A stretch of 64,000 nucleotides of DNA from Thiohalomonas sp963783235 (lineage in GTDB: Bacteria > Pseudomonadota > Gammaproteobacteria > Thiohalomonadales > Thiohalomonadaceae): positions 2,294,001 to 2,358,000 of the forward strand of contig CAWAMN010000001.1 in assembly GCA_963783235.1 (NCBI GenBank), given 5' to 3'. The notes under the pieces are model-generated. The model saw only the letters and a program-made list of their open reading frames with translations. It did no database searches and was not told where the DNA came from. The translations under genes and the position numbers were made by a program. Numbering within the stretch: position 1 is the first letter of the stretch; each line of letters opens with the position of its first letter. Positions 10,035 to 18,766 of the stretch are shown piece by piece.

Positions 10035-10637
10035 GGCCAGTCTCCAACCGCTGGGCTCTCAGCCTGTGAGTGTCCCCGGACGGCGCTTTCAGTGCGCCCG
10101 AGGCTGAAGCCGGTCGACGGTCTCTCTCCAGAGGCGGCTCTGGTGAGCCCTCGGCCTCCTCCACCAGGTCCTGCACGGTAGGCGCGTAGTCGTGCATGAC
10201 GTTATCGTTGAGCGTGCTGGTCGAAGTACTGCGGATCACCGTCAGCAAGGCTTCGGCCTTGGCTCGCCTGTCAGTTGGGGCCTGTTTTCAGGCTAGCCGA
10301 ATCAGAAACAATGCGGGGGTTCAGTGCAGCAGCTGTTTCAACATACGACCGAGCTTTGACCGCTGGGGGGAAAGCGGCCGAGTCGAGTTTGTCGGGGGTG
10401 TCCCGGGAAGAGTGGTAATCAGGATTCTACGATAAGGGCCGTATCGGTGGCCATAAAGGCCTGAAGCGATCCACAGCGGGATAGGGCATTTCGTGTACCG
10501 TGTATCCCTGCTCGCCCACGTGGCTCAAAAGTAATCGACCCTCGCGGCCAACGCACTCGGCTTGCAGACGTGCCTTTCACCAATTCGCCCCGGCAATGAG
10601 GTCGACGTGGAGCCTCAGTTCACGTAGGCGTTGACCG
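10035..10637. other. Intergenic stretch, no confident gene
   Basis: About 600 bases between the RNase H-like gene and the photolyase. A minus-strand reading frame from 10248 to 9901 begins plausibly (MLTVIRSTSTSTLNDN) but turns into low-complexity arginine-rich text overlapping the RNase H gene and lacks a ribosome site. A short open minus-strand stretch near 10440-10580 could be a gene remnant. Nothing here is called. Confidence 0.5.
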
Positions 10638-12047
10638 TCACCGCGGACGACCCCGTTTCGGGAGTTGTCGGTATCGCAGTAGTGCCCGTTCCCGAGTGGC
10701 TTTCAGGTCCACCATGGGCGGAGGATAGTCGGCCGGGGGGCGATCACTTCTCCAGGGCTGGTGAATTTTTCGGCCCTGGAGGCTCTGCAGCTCCGGCAGC
10801 CAACGCCGCACATAGCCTCCCTCCGGATCGAAACGCTCGGCCTGCAGTACCGGATTGAAGATCCGGAACCACGGAGCGGCGTCCGCACCGCTCCCGGCCA
10901 CCCACTGCCAGCCCAAGGTGTTGTTGGCGAGATCCGCATCCAACAAGGTGTCCCAAAACCAGCGAGCCCCCTCCTGCCAGGGAACCAGAAGGTTCTTGGT
11001 CAAAAAGGAAGCGGCGATCAGTCGCACACGGTTGTGCATCCAGCCGGTTTCCCACAGCTCGCGCAGGCCGGCATCGATGATGGGGAAACCGGTTTCGGCC
11101 CGTTGCCAGGCGAGCAGGGATTCCAGGTAGTCGTCGTTCCACCGGAAATGTTCGAAACGCTGATCCAGCGGTCGGTCCGGCGTTTGCGGGAAGTGACAGA
11201 GGAGATGGTGCGCGAACTCGCGCCAGCCGAGCTGTCGAATGAAAGTCTCCGCCGCCGCATCCCGGCCCGTCTCGGCCGCCCACGCCGTTACGGCGGAGAG
11301 GATCTGCCGCGGACCGATTTCACCGAAGTGCAGGTGGGGTGAAAGGCGGGAGGTTCCTGTCCGTGCAGGTCGATCCCGAGAGTTCGGATAGCCGCCGAGC
11401 TCACCGTTGATGAATCGTTGCAACCGTCGCCTGGCCGAAGCTTCTCCGGGCTCCCAATAAGCCTTGAATTTCTCCGACCACCGACCGGGCGGCTGCACAT
11501 CGATCGGGTCGCCCGTAACATTCGGGGCCGGCGGCAGACGGGCCGGCGCCGTACACTCCCCAAGATCAAAACCGGCCCTTTGCCGGGCACGCCAGAACGG
11601 GGAAAAGACCCGGTAGGGTGTTCCGTCGGACTTGCCCGAGGACTCAGGCGTGGTCAAGAGATTCGCATCGCCCGATACCAGACCACAGCCGAGACGCCTG
11701 AGGTCGTCGATGACTGCTTTTTCCGTCCGCAGTGCGGCCGGCTCGTAAAGCCGGTTCCAGTACACCCAACCGGCATCCATCCACCCGACCAACTGAGACA
11801 GGATTTCGGGAGCCGCCCCCCGGCGAAAGACCAGACGTGTTCCGCGCCGGTGCAGCTCCATCGCGAGACTTGTCAGGCTACTCTGCAGCCACCAGCGCGA
11901 CGCCGCGCCCTCCGGCCATCGGGATTCGACGGCCGGCTCGTCGATGTAGAGCAACAGCAGTTCGTCGCAATCGGCAGCGGCTTTCGCCAGTAGCGGATTG
12001 TCCGCCACACGCAGGTCGCGCCGAAACCAGAATATGCCTCTGGTCAT
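10638..12047 (-). CDS. phrB: Deoxyribodipyrimidine photolyase
   Basis: 469 residues, the usual length for class I CPD photolyases. It uses blue light and FAD to split cyclobutane pyrimidine dimers in DNA. The N-terminal antenna domain starts at FWFRRDLRVADNP. The C-terminal FAD domain carries TSRLSPHLHFGEI, a helix with WREFAHHLL, GFPIIDAGLRELWETGWMHN and the very conserved DADLANNTLGWQWVAGSG. All lie in expected order with no disruption. It appears monocistronic. A DNA-photolyase assignment is firm; CPD rather than 6-4 specificity is inferred from class I likeness. Confidence 0.93.
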   Translation of the reverse strand: MTRGIFWFRRDLRVADNPLLAKAAADCDELLLLYIDEPAVESRWPEGAASRWWLQSSLTSLAMELHRRGTRLVFRRGAAPEILSQLVGWMDAGWVYWNRLYEPAALRTEKAVIDDLRRLGCGLVSGDANLLTTPESSGKSDGTPYRVFSPFWRARQRAGFDLGECTAPARLPPAPNVTGDPIDVQPPGRWSEKFKAYWEPGEASARRRLQRFINGELGGYPNSRDRPARTGTSRLSPHLHFGEIGPRQILSAVTAWAAETGRDAAAETFIRQLGWREFAHHLLCHFPQTPDRPLDQRFEHFRWNDDYLESLLAWQRAETGFPIIDAGLRELWETGWMHNRVRLIAASFLTKNLLVPWQEGARWFWDTLLDADLANNTLGWQWVAGSGADAAPWFRIFNPVLQAERFDPEGGYVRRWLPELQSLQGRKIHQPWRSDRPPADYPPPMVDLKATRERALLRYRQLPKRGRPR

Positions 12048-12212
12048 TGCAGGTTACCCCGTCGCTTCTCCGCTTCACGTATTCGCGATGAAGATCTCTC
12101 TTGGGGAGAATGGGCGTTCGCGGGAGCAAAAGCGAATCGGGCCAGTGCAAAGGCTTCGATCAGGCGTATTGCCGTCTAAACTCACGATTACAGCTTCAGG
12201 GAGGACGCAACC

Positions 12213-12650
12213 ATGCATCGAATCTCGATCCTGACGTTAGCTATCATCACCTTTTTCCTGGTCGCCTGCGCTGAACAACCGTCCCGGGAAACGATCGGCA
12301 CCGGTACGGGCGCCGTCGTCGGCGGTGTCATCGGAAGCCAAGTGGGTGATGACACCACCGGCACCCTGATCGGTGGCGTACTCGGTGCGGTACTCGGCAG
12401 CGAAGTCGGCAAGCGTCTCGACGCCCGCGACGAAGAGAATGCGGTACAAGCACTGGAGAGTAACGACACCGTGTCCTGGACCGACAGCGACACCGGAGAG
12501 CAATATACAGTCGATCCGACCGATACCTTCCGCCGTGACGGCCGGGTCTGCCGGAACTACACCACGACCGTCCGCATCGAAGGGGAACCGCAGCAGGCTA
12601 CCGGTACCGCCTGCAAAAAGTCCGACGGCACCTGGGAAGTCCTCGGCTAA
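12213..12650 (+). CDS. Glycine-zipper outer-membrane lipoprotein (17 kDa surface antigen/SlyB-like)
   Basis: 145 residues with a lipoprotein signal ending in the lipobox LVAC (Cys at residue 19). Residues about 28-65 form a glycine-zipper helix hairpin (GTGAVVGGVIGSQVG, then GTLIGGVLGAVLGSEVG), typical of proteins inserted in the outer membrane. The C-terminal half (DTVSWTDSDTGEQYTV through a Cys pair) matches the 17-kDa antigen family. Starts after AGGGAGG. Followed 8 bases later by a strong hairpin. Confidence 0.85.
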   Translation: MHRISILTLAIITFFLVACAEQPSRETIGTGTGAVVGGVIGSQVGDDTTGTLIGGVLGAVLGSEVGKRLDARDEENAVQALESNDTVSWTDSDTGEQYTVDPTDTFRRDGRVCRNYTTTVRIEGEPQQATGTACKKSDGTWEVLG

Positions 12651-12657
12651 TACAGCC

Positions 12658-12686
12658 ACGGCCCCGGCGATAAGCGCCGGGGCCGT
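12658..12686 (+). terminator. Strong GC hairpin after lipoprotein gene
   Basis: ACGGCCCCGGCG pairs with CGCCGGGGCCGT around a five-base loop, directly after the lipoprotein stop. The following T tract is weak (ACCGGTTT), so it may act as a terminator or as an mRNA 3'-end stabiliser. Confidence 0.65.
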
Positions 12687-12689
12687 ACC

Positions 12690-13038
12690 GGTTTGCAACC
12701 TGTCTCGCCCTTGCGTCCGGCGCCGTGCACGTGTCCGGACTGCCACAATCCCGCACGAGTGACCGACAAGATCGCCCGCAAAATGCACAAGGACCCGAAA
12801 GGGGGTGTGGGACCAGCTGTTCGGCACCCGGTCCGCGGGACAATTCCTGGACCGGCGAGAGATGAAAAACCGCATCGAGTGCCACCGCGCCATCGCTCGT
12901 CAGTAGCCGCGAACCGTCGAGGGGACCGATAACCCGCTGACCTACGCGTAAACACCCAATGCTGCGGTCTCCGGCGCTCCGCCGCCAACGAATCGGTCGC
13001 CCCCGATCCGTCCGCGGCGGTTGTGACCCAAACCGGGA
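12690..13038. other. Intergenic stretch without recognisable gene
   Basis: About 350 bases between the terminator and the 3' end of the Slp-type gene. Open frames exist on both strands but they are arginine/proline-rich, lack ribosome sites and resemble no family. No repeat or structured RNA was recognised. Confidence 0.5.
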
Positions 13039-13530
13039 TCAGTTTCCGAATATCACCCCGATCCCGAAGTGCACCGAAGGCCGGGTTGCGCCTCCCGCGC
13101 CCGGCTGCCGCCACACGTGCAGCTGTGAAGGACTCACCACCGGGTAGCGGTACGGCGCCTGACCGACCCGGCCTTCACGGGTCTCCGTCAGCGTTCCCGC
13201 GACCGTTATCATCCGCCCCGGCGCGTAATCCGAAAGTTCCAGATAACCCGTTCGGTGCACCAGAAATCGCCCGAACGGCCGGCGTTCGGTGTCGGGCCGG
13301 TTGTCACCACCGAGCGGATAGGCGAGGACTTCCAGTCGAGTGGTTCCCTCAAGATTGGTGCCGCCGACAATCAGCCCCCCCCAGACCACCTTTTCGCCCC
13401 TGAAGGCCTCAAAGCGCTGAACGGCTTCGCCGGGGGTCAGGCTTTTCTGTGCCCCGGCGGTATCGAATGTCGGGCCGGTCGCGCAGGCGCCAAGCAGCAG
13501 TACCGGGAGAAAATAAAGGAGCATCTTCAT
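13039..13530 (-). CDS. Slp family outer-membrane lipoprotein (second of pair)
   Basis: Starts MKMLLYFLPVLLLGACATGP with lipobox LGAC. About 163 residues, the Slp family length. Contains the family's VVWGGLIVGGTN strand, a GRFLVHRTGYLELSDYAPG segment and a RVGQAPYRYPVV segment before the aromatic end. Slp in E. coli is a starvation/stationary-phase outer-membrane lipoprotein. Lies 5 bases downstream of a paralogous gene, so the two probably form an operon. Confidence 0.82.
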   Translation of the reverse strand: MKMLLYFLPVLLLGACATGPTFDTAGAQKSLTPGEAVQRFEAFRGEKVVWGGLIVGGTNLEGTTRLEVLAYPLGGDNRPDTERRPFGRFLVHRTGYLELSDYAPGRMITVAGTLTETREGRVGQAPYRYPVVSPSQLHVWRQPGAGGATRPSVHFGIGVIFGN

Positions 13531-13535
13531 CGCTG

Positions 13536-14069
13536 TCACCAATAGTACGGCCAGGGTCCGAACGGTCGGTACGGATACCAGGGGTCGTACCAGAATGGGT
13601 CATAGTAGCGCGGGTACCCGGGCGTTGCGGTTTCCCGCGGCCACAGGTACGAGGTATCCACCTCGACGACCGGGAAGCGGTAAGGGTATTCGCCGACCTG
13701 TTCGGTGCGGGTGCCTATCACCTCACCCGTGATGGTCAAGCGCCGCCCCTCGCGATAGACGACCGGATCCAGGAACCCGTCGATGCGGGCCACGAAACGG
13801 CCGCTGCTCCGGTCCCCCACTATGGGCTTTCCTGAATCGGTCAGCTCCCGGGCCACGATCTGGACAAGCGTTTCGTCGGCCCGATTTCGTACTTCGGCAA
13901 TAGTGCCGCCCCAACGGACCTCTGAGCCGACGAAACGATCCGGATTCGAACGGACCTCCCCAACCGAGGGGTTGCCCGCCGGAGCGGTCTTGATGCGCTC
14001 CGGAACATAGGTGGCACAGGCGCTGAGCGCCAGTACCGCAGACAAGAGCAAAAGCCTTCCCATAGCCAA
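13536..14069 (-). CDS. Slp family outer-membrane lipoprotein (first of pair)
   Basis: 177 residues with a lipobox LSAC (MAMGRLLLLSAVLALSACAT); Met3 is an alternative start. Shares with its neighbour the core VRWGGTIAEVRN, SSGRFVARIDGFLDP and QVGEYPYRFPVVEV segments. The C-terminus is unusually rich in Pro/Tyr/Trp, probably periplasmic or surface exposed. GGGAGGATT lies upstream. The pair looks like a tandem duplication that has diverged considerably. Confidence 0.85.
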   Translation of the reverse strand: MAMGRLLLLSAVLALSACATYVPERIKTAPAGNPSVGEVRSNPDRFVGSEVRWGGTIAEVRNRADETLVQIVARELTDSGKPIVGDRSSGRFVARIDGFLDPVVYREGRRLTITGEVIGTRTEQVGEYPYRFPVVEVDTSYLWPRETATPGYPRYYDPFWYDPWYPYRPFGPWPYYW

Positions 14070-14253
14070 TCCTCCCTAGAGACTTTTCGTAAGCGTGGCA
14101 CGAAATTCGCGATTTGTTGAATGAGAAAACCCACAGAGTATGAACAATCCGCGGGGCCCCGGAGGTATTCAAGGGGGGGCGGCAGTTGAAGCTGCCTCCT
14201 GGTGCGCTAGGATTTCCGATTGACTAACTCCGAATGCACGTCAGGGAGGCAGG

Positions 14254-14715
14254 ATGATCACGATCACCGTAAACGGGCACGAAGAGAAGCTCGACGTCGA
14301 CCCGGAGATGCCACTGCTCTGGGCGCTGCGAGAGCGCCTGGGGTTGACCGGCACCAAATACGGCTGCGGCATCGCTCAGTGCGGGGCGTGTACAGTCCAT
14401 CTGGACGGCGAGGCGATCCGCTCGTGCAGCACGCCGGTGAAGAGTGCCGACGGGCGCTCGGTGACCACCATCGAGGGGCTTTCCGGGGAAGCCTCCCATC
14501 CGGTTCAGACCGCGTGGGTCGAGGAAGATGTCCCCCAATGCGGTTTTTGCCAATCAGGCCAGATCATGGCCGCCGCCGCACTGCTGGAGGGAAATCCGGC
14601 CCCCTCGGACGCAGACATCGACAAGGCCATGGCCGGCATCATCTGCCGCTGCGGGACTTACAGCCGGGTTCGTCGCGCCATCAAACGGGCCGCCGCGTCG
14701 GCCGGGGAGGCGTGA
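14254..14715 (+). CDS. iorA: 2Fe-2S subunit of molybdenum hydroxylase (isoquinoline 1-oxidoreductase alpha-type), copy 2
   Basis: 153 residues beginning MITITVNGHEEKLDVDPEMP after a GGAGGCAGG ribosome site. Cluster ligands are CGIAQCGACTVHLDG plus RSCST for the first 2Fe-2S centre, then CGFCQSGQ and CRCGTYSRV for the second. It heads a four-gene operon (Fe-S subunit, molybdopterin subunit, XdhC, MocA-like) with gaps of 2, -4 and 21 bases, which is the complete set needed to make and mature a cytosine-dinucleotide molybdenum hydroxylase. It delivers electrons from the molybdenum site to an outside acceptor, likely a cytochrome or quinone. Confidence 0.88.
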   Translation: MITITVNGHEEKLDVDPEMPLLWALRERLGLTGTKYGCGIAQCGACTVHLDGEAIRSCSTPVKSADGRSVTTIEGLSGEASHPVQTAWVEEDVPQCGFCQSGQIMAAAALLEGNPAPSDADIDKAMAGIICRCGTYSRVRRAIKRAAASAGEA

Positions 14716-14717
14716 AA

Positions 14718-16829
14718 ATGGAAATAACCCGTCGTCACTTCCTCAAGGCTTCGGTCGCCGCCACCGGCGGGCTCCTGATCGGCTGCGACCTGAACGGCAC
14801 CGCCACCGCCGAGGCCACGGACGAAGCCACCTTCGCCCCCAACGCCTGGGTTCGCATCGACCCGGACGGTCAGGTCACCGCCATCGTCGGCAGCTCGGAA
14901 ATGGGCCAGGGTGTCATGACCGCCATTCCCATGCTGCTGGTCGAAGAGTTGGAGGCGGAGTGGTCGGCTATCCGTACCGAGTTCGCCCCCGCCGACAAGG
15001 CCTACACCAACCCGATCATCGGCCAGCAACTCACTGGCGGCAGCACGACCGTACGCAGCTTCTGGCAGCCGGTACGGGAGGCGGGCGCCGCAGCGCGCAT
15101 GATGCTCATTGCCGCCGCCGCGGAGCGTTGGGGTGTCGATGAATCGGCCTGCGATGCCAGCAACGGCGAGGTGGTGCATCCGGACAGCGGGCGCCGGGCC
15201 GGCTACGGGGAACTGGCCGAGGCCGCCGCCCGGCGAGCGGTGCCCGACTCGGTGTTTCTCAAGGAGCCGGACGAATTCCGACTGCTCGGTACCTCCCGCC
15301 CCCGACTCGATACACCGCAAAAGATCGATGGCAGCGCCCTCTTCGCGCAGGATTTTCACAAGCCCGGCATGCTCACTGCCACCGTGGTGCGCTGCCCCGT
15401 ATTCGGCGGCAAAGTCGGCACCCTGGATGCCTCCTCAGCACGCAAGGTGACGGGGGTCAAAGAGGTGATTAACCTCGGCGATCGCGTTGCCGTGCTGGCC
15501 GAGGGGTTCTGGCCCAGCCTGCAGGGGAGAAAGGCACTGAAGATTGCCTGGGATGAGGGCGAAAACGCCGCCCTTTCCAGTGATGCCATCAGCCGCCGGT
15601 TCCGCGAGGCGGTGGATGGGGGGAAGAGCGCCCGAAAAGAGGGCGACCCCGAAAGCGCCTTCGAAAAGGCCGAACGGGTGATCGAGGCCACCTATGAAGT
15701 CCCCTACCTCGCCCATGCCTGCATGGAACCGATGAGTTGCGCCGCCGAGGTGCGGGAGGACGGCTGCGAGGTTTGGGTAGGCACCCAGGCCCAGGGCCGT
15801 ACCCAGCAGACGGCCATGCGCATCACCGGGCTGGCGCAGGAGAGGGTGAAGGTGCACACCCTGTTTTTGGGCGGCGGCTTCGGACGCCGTTCCGAGCAGG
15901 ACTTCGTCGCCGATGCGGTTGAACTCGCCCGGCGGGCGGGGCGTCCGGTAAAAGTCATCTGGACCCGGGAGGATGCCACCCGGCACGACTACTACCGCCC
16001 GGCCACCTTCAACCGGCTCAGGGTCGGCCTGGACGGTGAAGGCAAGCCGATGGCGTGGAGCCATCGCATCGCCGGCCCTTCAATCAGGGCCCGCTTCTCC
16101 GAGAAGGTGCGGGAAAACCGCATGGACGGCTCCTCCGTGGAAGGGGCCAAGAACCTCCCCTATGCAATACCCAACCTCGAAGTCACTTACGCCATGGTCG
16201 ACACCGGGGTGCCGGTGGGCTTCTGGCGGTCGGTGGGCAGTTCCCAGAATGCCTACATCACCGAATGCTTCTTCGATGAGACCGCCGCTGCGGCGGGGCG
16301 GGACCCCTATGAGTTGCGCCGTGAATTGCTGAAGGGCCACCCGCGCCACCTGCGGGTACTGGAAACCGCGGCCGAGAAGGCCGGTTGGGGTGAGCCGCTC
16401 CCCGAAGGGCGCGGGCGGGGTATCGCGGTGGCCGAATCATTCGGCTCCTTTGTGGCCGAGGTGGCGGAAGTCTCGATAGAGAACGGCAAACCCCGGGTGC
16501 ATCGGGTCGTCTGCGCTATCGATTGTGGCCAGACCGTCAACCCCAACATCATCGAGGCGCAGATGGAGAGCGGCATCGTTTACGGCCTGACCGCCGCCCT
16601 CAAGGGGGAGATCACCCTGGAGAACGGACGCGTGCAGCAGAGCAATTTCCATAATTACGAAATGCTGCGCATGGACGAGATGCCCGAGGTGGAGGTGCAT
16701 ATCATCGACTCCGGCGAGGCGCCCGGCGGCGTCGGCGAGCCGGGGACCCCGCCCATCGCCCCGGCGGTGGTCAACGCGCTGTTCGCACTGACCGGCAAGC
16801 CGGTTCGCCGGCTTCCGATTCGGCTGTGA
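14718..16829 (+). CDS. iorB: Tat-exported molybdopterin-binding subunit of molybdenum hydroxylase (IorB-type), copy 2
   Basis: 703 residues. Starts with a twin-arginine signal (MEITRRHFLKASVAATGG) and a Cys at about residue 22, so the enzyme is exported folded to the periplasm and may be membrane-tethered. Then the family's FAPNAWVRIDPDG, EMGQGVMTA, TGGSTTVRSFWQPVREAG, GGGFGRRSEQDF, GFWRSVGSSQN and GGVGEPGTPP landmarks. The family hydroxylates N-heterocycles or oxidises aldehydes; the exact substrate is not readable. Coupled by overlap to xdhC downstream. Confidence 0.9.
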   Translation: MEITRRHFLKASVAATGGLLIGCDLNGTATAEATDEATFAPNAWVRIDPDGQVTAIVGSSEMGQGVMTAIPMLLVEELEAEWSAIRTEFAPADKAYTNPIIGQQLTGGSTTVRSFWQPVREAGAAARMMLIAAAAERWGVDESACDASNGEVVHPDSGRRAGYGELAEAAARRAVPDSVFLKEPDEFRLLGTSRPRLDTPQKIDGSALFAQDFHKPGMLTATVVRCPVFGGKVGTLDASSARKVTGVKEVINLGDRVAVLAEGFWPSLQGRKALKIAWDEGENAALSSDAISRRFREAVDGGKSARKEGDPESAFEKAERVIEATYEVPYLAHACMEPMSCAAEVREDGCEVWVGTQAQGRTQQTAMRITGLAQERVKVHTLFLGGGFGRRSEQDFVADAVELARRAGRPVKVIWTREDATRHDYYRPATFNRLRVGLDGEGKPMAWSHRIAGPSIRARFSEKVRENRMDGSSVEGAKNLPYAIPNLEVTYAMVDTGVPVGFWRSVGSSQNAYITECFFDETAAAAGRDPYELRRELLKGHPRHLRVLETAAEKAGWGEPLPEGRGRGIAVAESFGSFVAEVAEVSIENGKPRVHRVVCAIDCGQTVNPNIIEAQMESGIVYGLTAALKGEITLENGRVQQSNFHNYEMLRMDEMPEVEVHIIDSGEAPGGVGEPGTPPIAPAVVNALFALTGKPVRRLPIRL

Positions 16830-17815
16830 GCGTCGGCGGGGATCAGGAGGTCCTGGAGCAGGTCGCCGACTGGCTCGGTGAGGGGACACCCGTCTGGTTG
16901 ATTACGGTCGCGGCCACCTGGGGCTCATCACCGCGCCCGCCCGGCTCGCTCATGGCGATAACGGAGGACGGTACCTCGATCGGGTCGGTCTCCGGCGGCT
17001 GTCTGGAGGCGGACCTCTCAGAGCACCTCGGCACGCCGCAGGGACTCCCCCGGCGGTTGCAATATGGCGTCACCGCCGATGAAGCGCACCGCTTCGGACT
17101 GCCGTGCGGCGGTCGGGTGGAACTCGTTGCGGAACCGCTGAACGCTATCTCCGCGGTCGCACCCGCCTTGGAGGCACTGCATGAGCGGCGTCGTATTTAC
17201 CGACGAATCGACATCGATTGCGGTGCTCTCGCCTGGGAACCGGCGGAGCGCGACGCCGCAGCGCTGACGTTCGACGGGCAACGGCTTGGCAAACTGTTCG
17301 GCCCCGCCTGGCGGCTGCTCATCATCGGCGACGGCCAGTTGTCGCAACGGGTCGCGGAAATGGCCGCCACCCTCGACTACGACGTCGTGATTTGCGATCC
17401 ACGGGTGGAAAGACCCGAACAGTGGGACTTTGCATCGGCCCGCCTGGAAACCCGCATGCCCGATGATGCCGTCCTGGCGTTGGCCGATGACCCCCAAAGC
17501 GCCGTGGTGGCGCTGACCCATGACCCCAAACTGGATGATATGGCGCTGATGGAGGCCCTGGGCTGTAAAGCCTTCTACGTCGGTGCGCTCGGTTCCAGGC
17601 GCAATGACGCCCGACGCCGCGAGCGGCTCGCCCAGCTGGGCGTAGAGCCCGACCAGTTACGGCGCCTGCGCGGTCCGGTCGGCCTGCCCCTGGGAGGCCG
17701 AACGCCGGCCGAAATCGCGGTTTCGATAGTGGCGGAATTGACGGCCGTTAAATGCGGCGCACCGCTGGGCGAGCGGGAGGTCACCGTTCCAGAGCCACTG
17801 CCCGCTCAGGGCTAA
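16826..17815 (+). CDS. xdhC: XdhC/CoxI family molybdenum-cofactor maturation protein
   Basis: 329 residues from a GTG that overlaps the previous stop (GTGA). N-terminal XdhC/CoxI segment has TWGSSPRPPGSLMAI and GSVSGGCLEADL; the C-terminal part is a Rossmann domain with LLIIGDGQLSQRVAEMAATL and the family block FYVGALGSRRNDARRRERL. XdhC proteins bind the molybdenum cofactor, hand over its sulfurated form and insert it into the hydroxylase. Its position right behind the Tat-exported subunit fits this role before export. Confidence 0.9.
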   Translation: MSVGGDQEVLEQVADWLGEGTPVWLITVAATWGSSPRPPGSLMAITEDGTSIGSVSGGCLEADLSEHLGTPQGLPRRLQYGVTADEAHRFGLPCGGRVELVAEPLNAISAVAPALEALHERRRIYRRIDIDCGALAWEPAERDAAALTFDGQRLGKLFGPAWRLLIIGDGQLSQRVAEMAATLDYDVVICDPRVERPEQWDFASARLETRMPDDAVLALADDPQSAVVALTHDPKLDDMALMEALGCKAFYVGALGSRRNDARRRERLAQLGVEPDQLRRLRGPVGLPLGGRTPAEIAVSIVAELTAVKCGAPLGEREVTVPEPLPAQG

Positions 17816-17836
17816 GGACAGGGTGCACGCGTCCGT

Positions 17837-18403
17837 ATGAGTGCAACGGTCGGGATCCTGCTTGCCGCGGGTAGTGGCTCGCGCTTCGGCGCCCAAAAGC
17901 TTCTGGCACCACTGCCGGATGGCACACCGCTCGGCGTTGCCGCCGCCCGCAACCTCCGCGCTGCGATTTCCGACTGTATCGCCGTAGTCGCTCCCGGTGA
18001 AGAGAGACTCGCCGCATTGTTCGAGGCCGAGGGTTTTCGTATTTTAACGTGCCCCGAGGCGGCACGGGGGATGGGCCACAGCCTGGCGTGCGGCATCGCC
18101 GCGAGCCGGCACGCCCCCGGATGGGTCATTGCCTTGGCCGATATGCCCTGGATCGCGCCGGAGACGATCACCGCTGTCGTTACCACCCTGAAAGCGGGGG
18201 CCGCCCTGGCCGCTCCCACCTATGGGGGAAGCCGTGGGCACCCGGTCGGCATCGCCGCCGAATTTCGGAATGAATTGGAGCAACTGAGCGGCGACGCCGG
18301 CGCCCGCCACCTGATCCGACGCCAATCGGCACGCCTGGCGATGATTCCCTGCAGTGACGCCGGCGTCCTTCGCGATGTCGATCGCCCGGCCGATATCCCG
18401 TAA
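17837..18403 (+). CDS. mocA: MocA-like molybdenum cofactor cytidylyltransferase (NTP transferase)
   Basis: 188 residues. Opens with the nucleotidyltransferase loop ILLAAGSGSRFGAQKLL, then VIALADMPWIAPET carrying the metal-binding Asp, and GSRGHPVGIAAEF near the end. MocA joins CMP to molybdopterin to make the cytosine dinucleotide form used by xanthine-oxidase-family enzymes. Last gene of the hydroxylase operon. REP-like repeats start directly after the stop. Confidence 0.85.
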   Translation: MSATVGILLAAGSGSRFGAQKLLAPLPDGTPLGVAAARNLRAAISDCIAVVAPGEERLAALFEAEGFRILTCPEAARGMGHSLACGIAASRHAPGWVIALADMPWIAPETITAVVTTLKAGAALAAPTYGGSRGHPVGIAAEFRNELEQLSGDAGARHLIRRQSARLAMIPCSDAGVLRDVDRPADIP

Positions 18404-18690
18404 TCGCGGCAGGATGCCGCTCCCACAGGACGATGCCCGGGCGTGTCTCGGTAGGAGCGGCTTCCAGCCGCGAAACCAGAACCGAACCGATCGCGGCCGA
18501 ATACGTCTCGCGTTTCAAACGGCAGCCCCTTTAATCTCGCCGCCCGGCGCTCTCCCACAGGACGATGCCCGGGCGTGTCTCGGTAGGAGCGGCTTCCAGC
18601 CGCGAAAGGTTGACGCTGCATCGCGGCAGGATGCCGCTCCCACCGGGAAGATAGTGGCGGCTTCAGTAGGCGCTTCCAGCCGCGAAACCA
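18404..18690. repeat. Cluster of REP/BIME-like palindromes
   Basis: Units pair TCGCGGCAGGATGCCGCTCC with an inverted partner GTAGGAGCGGCTTCCAGCCG around a short spacer. Copies occur at about 18404-18475, 18552-18606 (second half) and 18620-18690. The TAGGAGCGGCTTCCAGCCGCGA core is the extragenic palindrome type common in gammaproteobacteria. They fill the gap between two convergent genes and could form long mRNA 3' hairpins. Confidence 0.8.
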
Positions 18691-18766
18691 GAACCGAACC
18701 GATCGCGGCCGAATACGTCTCGCGTTTCAAACGGCAGCCCCTTTAATCTCGCCGCCCGGCGCTCTC
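18460..18766. repeat. 95-bp direct repeat reaching into a gene 3' end
   Basis: The block 18460-18554 (GCTTCCAGCCGCGAAACCAG through CGCCCGGCGCTCTC) recurs at 18672-18766. The second copy covers the last nine codons of the methyltransferase gene on the minus strand, so the first copy is a duplicated fragment of that 3' end carried along with REP units. Confidence 0.8.

Noticed and set aside
12693..12932. Small + strand open frame with several cysteines
   Set aside because: Overlaps the terminator-side gap, proline/arginine-rich, no ribosome site, no family.
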